Below are positions 1 to 4,195 of a stretch of 5,164 nt of DNA, one piece after another. Both the position numbers and the translations under genes were made by a program. The stretch is from Methanocorpusculum sp. (lineage in GTDB: Archaea > Halobacteriota > Methanomicrobia > Methanomicrobiales > Methanocorpusculaceae), in assembly GCA_017622255.1 (NCBI GenBank), contig JAGARL010000171.1:1-5164 (forward strand). The letters are read 5' to 3'. The notes under the pieces are model-generated. The model did no database searches. It was not told where the DNA came from and saw only the letters and a list, made by a program, of their open reading frames with translations. Position 1 is the stretch's first letter; the number at the start of each line of letters is the position of its first letter.

Positions 1-114
1 AACGGCGGACACTACGGACTTGCCGCAGACGGCAAATTAACCGAAGCGGACTTCGCCCAGGCAGAGCTCTTTGGAAAACATGTGGCAAACGTGGTAAAAC
101 GCGTTACCGCATAA
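1..114 (+). CDS. C-terminal end of an unidentified, possibly flavodoxin-fold, protein (5' truncated)
   Basis: An open frame enters from the left edge and ends at TAA 112-114, leaving 37 residues that start NGGHYGLAADGK and end VVKRVTA. The tail pattern, a short 'LTEADFAQAELFGKHVANVV' helix with small and charged residues, resembles the last helix of WrbA/NADPH-dependent FMN reductase or flavodoxin-family proteins, where a similar 'E..A...G..VA' segment closes the fold. This is pattern recall on a very short piece, so the family is tentative, although the frame itself is well supported. Its codon use matches the neighbouring genes. It converges on the rubrerythrin gene and is followed at once by a T-run terminator. 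The start, the FMN-binding part and most of the protein lie outside the window. Confidence 0.6.
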   Translation, partial: NGGHYGLAADGKLTEADFAQAELFGKHVANVVKRVTA

Positions 115-120
115 ATACCT

Positions 121-128
121 CTTTTTTT
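121..128 (+). terminator. T-run transcription terminator of the left-edge gene
   Basis: Seven consecutive T residues (122-128) begin 8 bases after the stop codon at 112-114. Archaeal RNA polymerase commonly stops at such U-rich runs without needing a hairpin. A small imperfect inverted repeat (AGGAA/TTCCT arms, 129-143) follows directly, but it lies downstream of the run, so it is not a classical rho-independent stem. Confidence 0.55.
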
Positions 129-160
129 AGGAAAAATATTCCTGCGATTCTAATATTTAC

Positions 161-175
161 AAAACAAGGAAAAAA
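161..175 (-). terminator. T-run transcription terminator of rubrerythrin
   Basis: Read on the minus strand, a T6 run (plus-strand A6 at 170-175) followed by a T4 run (A4 at 161-164) lies 15-30 bases beyond the rubrerythrin stop codon. This fits an archaeal poly-U terminator. Together with the T7 run at 122-128 it makes a back-to-back terminator pair between two convergent genes. Confidence 0.5.
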
Positions 176-190
176 GATTGAAAGGCTGTT

Positions 191-691
191 TTACTCAACA
201 ACCTTGAAGGATGCTCCCGGAATACCGCAGATTGGGCAGCGGTCGGAAGTGTGGTTGAGTTCAACATTTCCGCAGACCGGGCAGAGGTAGATGGTCTTAA
301 CATCGAAGTCCTTGCCTGCCTTGACTGCATCGAGTGCCTTCTGGTAAAGGTCAGCGTGGACTGCTTCTGCCTGCTTTGCGTGCTCGAAGGTGATTAATGC
401 ATCCTGTCTGCCTTCTGCCTCTGCAACGGTGATGAACTCCGGGTACATCTCATTGGTCTCGTAGAGTTCACCCTCGCGTCCTGCCTCAAGGTTTGCGACA
501 GTGGTTCCAATGTATCCGCCGACACGAAGCAGTCTTCTTGCGTGGATTTCCTCAGCTGCGGAGGTTGCACGGAAGAGCTTTGCGACCTGGTCGTATCCCT
601 CATCAGCGGCTGCTTCTGCAAAGGATTTGTACTTGCGGTTTGCCTGGGACTCGCCGGCAAATGCGTTTGCAATACAGTCTTGAGTATTCAT
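191..691 (-). CDS. rbr: Rubrerythrin
   Basis: This 166-residue protein has the full rubrerythrin plan: an N-terminal ferritin-like four-helix diiron domain (about residues 1-130) and a C-terminal rubredoxin-like FeCys4 domain (about 134-166). Probable diiron ligands are Glu14, Glu47 with His50 (ExxH), Glu75 with Glu78 (ExxE) and Glu109 with His112 (ExxH). The rubredoxin iron ligands are Cys137/Cys140 (CPVCG) and Cys152/Cys155 (CPICG). All expected ligands are present, so it should be functional. In the family, rubrerythrin is a cytoplasmic NAD(P)H-linked peroxidase that reduces hydrogen peroxide, with electrons passing through the rubredoxin site; anaerobes use it against oxidative stress. 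The short spacer between the last two Cys is typical of rubrerythrin. The start is the ATG complementary to 689-691. It gives a normal N-terminus, and no GGTGA-type ribosome site precedes it, so the mRNA may be leaderless. The gene is monocistronic and divergent from cca. Confidence 0.96.
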   Translation of the reverse strand: MNTQDCIANAFAGESQANRKYKSFAEAAADEGYDQVAKLFRATSAAEEIHARRLLRVGGYIGTTVANLEAGREGELYETNEMYPEFITVAEAEGRQDALITFEHAKQAEAVHADLYQKALDAVKAGKDFDVKTIYLCPVCGNVELNHTSDRCPICGIPGASFKVVE

Positions 692-704
692 AATTTATAA
701 TTTA
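691..704. repeat. Tandem 7-base repeat TAATTTA x2
   Basis: TAATTTA occurs twice head to tail (691-697 and 698-704), with the first copy touching the rubrerythrin start codon. The unit junction creates TTTATAAT, a good archaeal TATA-box match on the plus strand. It may therefore be a promoter core for cca, an AT-rich opening region for rubrerythrin initiation, or both. AT-rich sequence produces such short repeats by chance fairly often. Confidence 0.45.
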
Positions 705-740
705 GAGCAGGTCAGGAATAAAGCTTTGGAATGTGATACA

Positions 741-753
741 AATAAGCCTTATT
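741..753. repeat. 13-base palindrome, candidate operator
   Basis: AATAAG (741-746) and CTTATT (748-753) are perfect reverse complements around a single central C. The site lies between the rubrerythrin TATA-like element and the cca start, so a dimeric helix-turn-helix regulator bound here could affect either gene. No known operator consensus is recognised, and chance cannot be excluded at this length. Confidence 0.35.
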
Positions 754-785
754 CACCAGCAAAACCAATACATAATCATATATCG

Positions 786-790
786 GGTGA
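786..790 (+). promoter_or_regulatory. Ribosome binding site deciding the cca start
   Basis: GGTGA, part of the GGAGGTGATCC complement of the archaeal 16S rRNA 3' end, lies 4 bases before ATG 795-797. It settles the cca start in favour of 795 over the in-frame upstream ATG at 726, which has no such site. Confidence 0.75.
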
Positions 791-794
791 ACAC

Positions 795-2189
795 ATGAGA
801 AACGAATATGAAACCGCTGTCCTCTCCCGCATTCTTCCAAACGATGCCGAACGGGAAGAATCACATCAGATGGGAAAGAAACTCATCGACGCCGTCTTTG
901 AGGTTGCCGGCGTTCCCGCGATGATGACAGGGTCCGTTGCCCGCGGCACCTGGGTAAAAGGAGACAAGGACATTGATATCTTCATGCTGTTCTCCCCGGA
1001 ACTCTCCCGCGAGGAACTGCAGGAGAAAGGACTTGCTGCCGCATACGCCGTTGTGGAAAAGTTCGGCGGAACCTCTGAGGAAAAATATGCGGAGCACCCG
1101 TACTTAAATGCCGTAATCGAAGGATATGACGTTGACCTCGTCCCCTGTTACCATGTATCCTCCACCGCAGAGATGAAGTGCGCCGTTGACCGGACCCCCT
1201 TCCACACCCGATACCTCATCGATAAAATTGCACCCTTACGCGAAGACGTCCTTCTCTTAAAGCAGTTCTGCAAAGGAGGCGGCGTGTACGGCTCGGATCA
1301 CATGACCGGCGGCTTCTCCGGCTATCTCTGCGAACTGCTTATCCTCCATTACGGCGGATTTACACAGTTCATGGAGGCGGCATCCAAATTCCGCTACGGA
1401 GAAGTAATTGATATCGAAGGATACTATCCTGACCGCAAATCGGTTCGTGCCCTCTTCACCGAGCCGTTAATCGTCATCGACCCGACAGACAAGAGCCGAA
1501 ATGTTGCAGCCGCGCTGACGCCGACGCGGTTTTCGGAGTTCATCGAACTTGCCCGTGACTACTGCGAAAAGCCGGGAAGCTGTTACTTCATTCCGGATGC
1601 ACCAACCTCTATCTCGAAATCCGAGTTCTCCGCGGTTCTGGAGCGGAGAAAAACCGCACTCTTCGCACTCTCCTTCAAGACGCCAGAGTATGTCGCAGAT
1701 ACGGTTGTCCCACAGCTTCGGAAAACCATGGAGACCATCCGCGCCATGCTGATTAAAGAGGAGTTTCAGGTACACCGTGCAGAGGTTTTCATGGGGCCGG
1801 AACACTCGATTCTCATCTTCGAACTGCTGGTTGCAGAACTCCCGAACATCATCGTCCGCGAAGGCCCGCCGGTCTGGAATCATCCAAACGCGGACAAGTT
1901 CGTTGCCAAGTACCTGCATCAGGAGGAGTTTGCCGGTCCTTGGATTTCTGAGGACCGGTACTACACGGAAGTTCCGCGAAAGTACATCACCGCGGTCTCC
2001 CTCTTAGTGGACCGGAAGAAGATTTTCTCCGGAGCGCTGGGTAAACACGTCCGCCTCTCGATGGAGGAAGGATACGATGTCCTTGTCGGCGAGGACATCT
2101 GGTCCGAGGAGTTCGCCTTTTCGCTCTCTGCCTACTTTGCCCGCTCTTCGCATGCCGTGCGCAAGATGAGGCAGCTCTGCGATGAATAA
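795..2189 (+). CDS. cca: CCA tRNA nucleotidyltransferase (archaeal class I CCA-adding enzyme)
   Basis: This 464-residue cytoplasmic enzyme adds or repairs the 3'-terminal CCA of tRNAs, using CTP and ATP without a nucleic acid template. The nucleotidyltransferase signature GSVARGTW (46-53) is followed by D59-I-D61. The third metal-binding carboxylate is Asp114 in DVDLVPCY (112-119). Compared with the Archaeoglobus enzyme as recalled (Glu59, Asp61, Asp110), the first carboxylate here is Asp instead of Glu. Other archaeal CCA blocks are RTPFHTRYL (133-141), a lysine- and glycine-rich LLLKQFCKGGGVYG stretch (153-166), GGFSGYLCELL (172-182) and DPTDKSRNVAAAL (229-241). The remainder forms the neck/body/tail region that grips the acceptor stem. 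Length is normal for archaea (about 440-460). The start at 795 is chosen for its GGTGA site and N-terminal fit. It is the first gene of an operon and overlaps the next gene by 8 bases, implying translational coupling. Confidence 0.95.
   Translation: MRNEYETAVLSRILPNDAEREESHQMGKKLIDAVFEVAGVPAMMTGSVARGTWVKGDKDIDIFMLFSPELSREELQEKGLAAAYAVVEKFGGTSEEKYAEHPYLNAVIEGYDVDLVPCYHVSSTAEMKCAVDRTPFHTRYLIDKIAPLREDVLLLKQFCKGGGVYGSDHMTGGFSGYLCELLILHYGGFTQFMEAASKFRYGEVIDIEGYYPDRKSVRALFTEPLIVIDPTDKSRNVAAALTPTRFSEFIELARDYCEKPGSCYFIPDAPTSISKSEFSAVLERRKTALFALSFKTPEYVADTVVPQLRKTMETIRAMLIKEEFQVHRAEVFMGPEHSILIFELLVAELPNIIVREGPPVWNHPNADKFVAKYLHQEEFAGPWISEDRYYTEVPRKYITAVSLLVDRKKIFSGALGKHVRLSMEEGYDVLVGEDIWSEEFAFSLSAYFARSSHAVRKMRQLCDE
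2168..2171 (+). promoter_or_regulatory. Weak ribosome binding site for larE
   Basis: GAGG lies inside the end of cca, 10 bases before ATG 2182-2184. The match is short and the spacing long, so reinitiation after the cca stop (2187-2189) probably contributes to larE translation. Confidence 0.35.
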
Positions 2190-2910
2190 CTTTCCCGAAC
2201 GCTCGGCGCTGATTGCGCTTTCCGGCGGGGTTGACAGTGCAGTCCTTCTGGCGAAGGCAAAAGCGGCAGGGATTACCCTGCACGCAGCAACGGTTATCTC
2301 TGAGTTTACACCTGGACGGGAGGTTACAGCGGCAGAAGCGCTTGCAAAACGCTTTGCCGTTCCCTGGCATCCTATCCGCATCAGCATTCTCGCAGATGCG
2401 GACATCCGGCAGAACCCGCCGGAGCGCTGTTATCTCTGCAAGAGAATCATCATGCAGGAGATGCTTTCCTTAGCAGAGCGTCTTTCTCTGGAAGCGGTTT
2501 TTGACGGAACACACGCAGATGATCTTGCGGCCGGCAACCGTCCGGGCATTCGTGCTTTGCAGGAGCTTGGAATCATCAGCCCGTTTGCCCGCGCCGGAGC
2601 AGGCAAAGCGGATATTCTCCGGTGGGCCAATGAGCTTGGAATCGAAGCGGTTCCGCCGTCTGCGTGCCTTGCAACCCGGATTCCGCAGGGAACTCCCCTG
2701 ACAGAAGAGCTTCTTTCGACCGTGGATGCCGCAGAGACGATTCTGCGGAACGGCGGGGTGTCCGGCATTCTTCGCGTCCGCTTTGACGGAACGCGTGCCG
2801 TTGTTGAAACCCTTCCCGCAGTTCGGGAAACAGCAAAGATATACGAACAGAAACTCAAACAATTAGGAATAGAAGAGGTCTCGTACCGGGACTATACAGC
2901 AGGTGCATGA
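2182..2910 (+). CDS. larE: LarE-family ATP-dependent sulfur transferase (PP-loop)
   Basis: This 242-residue protein opens with a PP-loop SGGVDSA (14-20), which binds ATP and adenylates the substrate. Family blocks follow: the CxxC in ERCYLCKR (81-88, Cys83 and Cys86), FDGTHADD (107-114), GIRAL (122-126) and PPSACLATRIPQG (158-170) with Cys162. In Lactobacillus plantarum LarE the Cys in this last block (Cys176) is consumed as sulfur donor for the nickel-pincer nucleotide cofactor. Members with three Cys, such as the Thermotoga maritima enzyme, carry a [4Fe-4S] cluster and use it for sulfur transfer; the present protein has that three-Cys pattern. LRVRFDG (197-203) retains the paired Arg of the family. 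It is shorter than the L. plantarum protein (276), and its C-terminus is poorly conserved. No larA, larB or larC is nearby, so the substrate is uncertain: cofactor biosynthesis is the family default, and a tRNA role is suggested only by the neighbours. Confidence 0.88.
   Translation: MNNFPERSALIALSGGVDSAVLLAKAKAAGITLHAATVISEFTPGREVTAAEALAKRFAVPWHPIRISILADADIRQNPPERCYLCKRIIMQEMLSLAERLSLEAVFDGTHADDLAAGNRPGIRALQELGIISPFARAGAGKADILRWANELGIEAVPPSACLATRIPQGTPLTEELLSTVDAAETILRNGGVSGILRVRFDGTRAVVETLPAVRETAKIYEQKLKQLGIEEVSYRDYTAGA
2901..2905 (+). promoter_or_regulatory. Ribosome binding site for thiI
   Basis: AGGTG, matching the anti-Shine-Dalgarno complement, sits at the very end of larE. It is 1 base from ATG 2907 but 4 bases from the adjacent in-frame ATG 2910. 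Since cca uses a GGTGA with a 4-base gap, the ATG at 2910 may be the real thiI start. Confidence 0.55.
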
Positions 2911-4112
2911 TGGAAAAACGAACAGTAATGCTGAGAATCGGCGAACTCTGGCTGAAGTCCGAGCCGGTGAAGAAGCAGTTTATGAAGACGCTTCTCAGAA
3001 ACGTCCGTGCGGCACTCGATGCGGCAGGGCTTACCTATGAGATTGAGGAGTTCCGCGGCCGCGTGTTAATCCACGGCGATGCGGAACAGATTGCCGCGTC
3101 CGTCTCCCGCGTTTTCGGCATTGTTGATGTGTCCATCTGTACCACCTGCGGAAACACGCCGGAAGAGATTGGCCAGGCGGCGGTCGCTCTCGCAAAGGAG
3201 AAGCTGAAGCCCGGGATGCGCTTTGCCGTCCGCGCCAAGCGGCAGTTTGTCAAAGGATTTACCAGCCAGCAGCTTGCGGCGGCTGTTGCGGATGCTGTAT
3301 GGAATGAGATTCCGGGATTTGTGGTTGACCTGGACAATCCGGAGTATGAGATTTTCGTGGAGGCACGCGAGTACGGCGGCATCGTTTATGATGACCGTAT
3401 TCCGGCGCAGGGCGGACTGCCGCTTGGAACTGCAGGACGTTCTGCGGTTCTGCTTTCCGCGGGCATCGATTCCCCGGTTGCCGCATGGCTTATGATGCGA
3501 AGAGGCGTTGTGCTCTCCGGCGTGTTTGCGGATGCCGGACGCTGGGCAGGACCTGCTACCCGCGGCTTAGCACTGGACAATGCCCGGATTCTTTCCACCT
3601 GGTCTCCCGGAAGAGCGTTTCCGCTCTGGGTTGTTCCGGTGGAAAAGTTCCTGGATGCGGTTTATGCTTCCTGCGATACGCACTATACGTGCCTTTTCTG
3701 CAAGCGTTTTATGATGCGGGTCGCAGACAAAATCGCGGCAAACAACCGTCTTGAAGGAATTGTCTCCGGCGAAAACTTAGGGCAGGTGGCATCCCAGACT
3801 CTGCAGAACATGAAGGTGATTACCGCATCGGTGGAGACGCCAATTCTTCGCCCGCTTCTGACCTATGACAAGGAAGAGATTGTGGGAATCGCAAGAAAGA
3901 TTGGAACCTACCACGAGTCTCCGGGAGATACGACTTGTCACGCCGTCCCGAAAAAGCCGGCAACCCGGTCTGATTCCGAGAAGATTTGTTCGGAAGAGGG
4001 GCGGATGGATTTGGAGGCGCTTTTGGAGGAAGCGGTTGCTTCCGCGGAACTCTGGATTGCCAAGGACGGGGAGATTTATCAGAAGGAACGCCGCGAGTTA
4101 GTGGCGGATTAA
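2907..4112 (+). CDS. thiI: tRNA 4-thiouridine synthase ThiI (archaeal type, no rhodanese domain)
   Basis: ThiI makes 4-thiouridine at tRNA position 8: its PP-loop domain adenylates U8 with ATP and sulfur is then transferred. This 401-residue protein has an N-terminal ferredoxin-like plus THUMP RNA-binding region (about 1-165) and a PP-loop domain from about 178. The PP-loop reads SAGIDSPVA (184-192), with Ala where SGGxDS is usual. THYTCLFCKRFM (258-269) holds the CxxC (Cys262, Cys265) characteristic of archaeal ThiI, where it is linked to an Fe-S cluster. GENLGQVASQTLQN (288-301) is a hallmark ThiI block. Cys344 in DTTCHAVPKKPATR corresponds to E. coli Cys344. There is no C-terminal rhodanese domain, as expected in methanogens. 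An extra CxxC (Cys78, Cys81) lies in the THUMP region. The first Met overlaps the larE stop (ATGA); the second Met (2910) is equally plausible and better spaced from the ribosome site. Confidence 0.93.
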   Translation: MMEKRTVMLRIGELWLKSEPVKKQFMKTLLRNVRAALDAAGLTYEIEEFRGRVLIHGDAEQIAASVSRVFGIVDVSICTTCGNTPEEIGQAAVALAKEKLKPGMRFAVRAKRQFVKGFTSQQLAAAVADAVWNEIPGFVVDLDNPEYEIFVEAREYGGIVYDDRIPAQGGLPLGTAGRSAVLLSAGIDSPVAAWLMMRRGVVLSGVFADAGRWAGPATRGLALDNARILSTWSPGRAFPLWVVPVEKFLDAVYASCDTHYTCLFCKRFMMRVADKIAANNRLEGIVSGENLGQVASQTLQNMKVITASVETPILRPLLTYDKEEIVGIARKIGTYHESPGDTTCHAVPKKPATRSDSEKICSEEGRMDLEALLEEAVASAELWIAKDGEIYQKERRELVAD

Positions 4113-4138
4113 TATTTCCAAAATCATCCCCGCCAATC

Positions 4139-4147
4139 TATTTTCCC
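4139..4147 (+). terminator. Weak T-rich terminator candidate after thiI
   Basis: A short pyrimidine-rich tract containing four T residues followed by CCC begins about 27 bases after the thiI stop. It is the best terminator-like element in the 83-base gap before pgk, but it is weak, and some read-through into pgk is possible. Confidence 0.2.
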
Positions 4148-4164
4148 GCATAGTATCCACTCCG

Positions 4165-4171
4165 TTTAATA
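4165..4171 (+). promoter_or_regulatory. TATA-like element of pgk
   Basis: TTTAATA is centred at about 4168, 28 bases before the pgk ATG. That is the normal distance from an archaeal TATA box to the transcription start, so transcription would begin at or next to the ATG, giving a leaderless mRNA. No GGTGA/GGAGG motif is present between here and the ATG (the stretch is pyrimidine-rich), which supports the same reading. No clear purine-rich BRE is seen just upstream. Confidence 0.5.
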
Positions 4172-4195
4172 CCTTAGAACTCCTATCTACATTAT

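Larger units (their letters stand above)
692..794. promoter_or_regulatory. Divergent promoter region between rubrerythrin and cca
   Basis: This 103-base AT-rich gap must hold the promoters of both rubrerythrin (leftward) and the cca operon (rightward). On the minus strand, CCAAAGCTTTATT (plus 717-729) resembles a BRE followed by a TATA box. It is centred about 28 bases before the rubrerythrin ATG, which suggests a leaderless transcript. On the plus strand, TTTATAAT (694-701) is the best TATA-like box; it would start transcription near 722-725 and give cca a leader of roughly 70 bases. Weaker plus-strand alternatives are ACAAATAA (738-745) and ATACATAAT (768-776). The region also holds a tandem 7-base repeat, a 13-base palindrome and a possible hairpin over the cca ribosome site. 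Positions are seen; promoter assignments are inferred. Confidence 0.5.

Noticed and set aside
129..143. Inverted repeat AGGAA/TTCCT as an intrinsic terminator stem
   Set aside because: The stem is only 5 base pairs and lies after the T-run for the plus strand. On the minus strand it is followed by T7, but it sits about 50 bases past the rubrerythrin stop and behind stronger T-runs, so at most it is a secondary terminator.
726..794. In-frame upstream ATG adding 23 residues to the cca protein
   Set aside because: It has no ribosome binding site, its residues do not resemble the enzyme N-terminus, and it lies in the divergent promoter region. ATG 795 has GGTGA at proper spacing.
1467..1919. 150-codon open frame antisense to cca
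   Set aside because: It lies wholly within a well-supported gene, has Cys- and Arg-rich composition typical of reversed coding sequence, and shows no recognisable motif.
1987..2405. Two overlapping minus-strand frames across the cca-larE junction
   Set aside because: Both are Arg- and Ala-rich shadows of the coding strand, lack ribosome sites, and match no family.
2430..2862. Overlapping minus-strand frames inside larE
   Set aside because: They are reversed reading frames of a gene with clear PP-loop motifs and show no independent coding signal.
3035..3754. Several frames in both directions inside thiI
   Set aside because: All are contained in thiI, have biased composition, and contain no domain.
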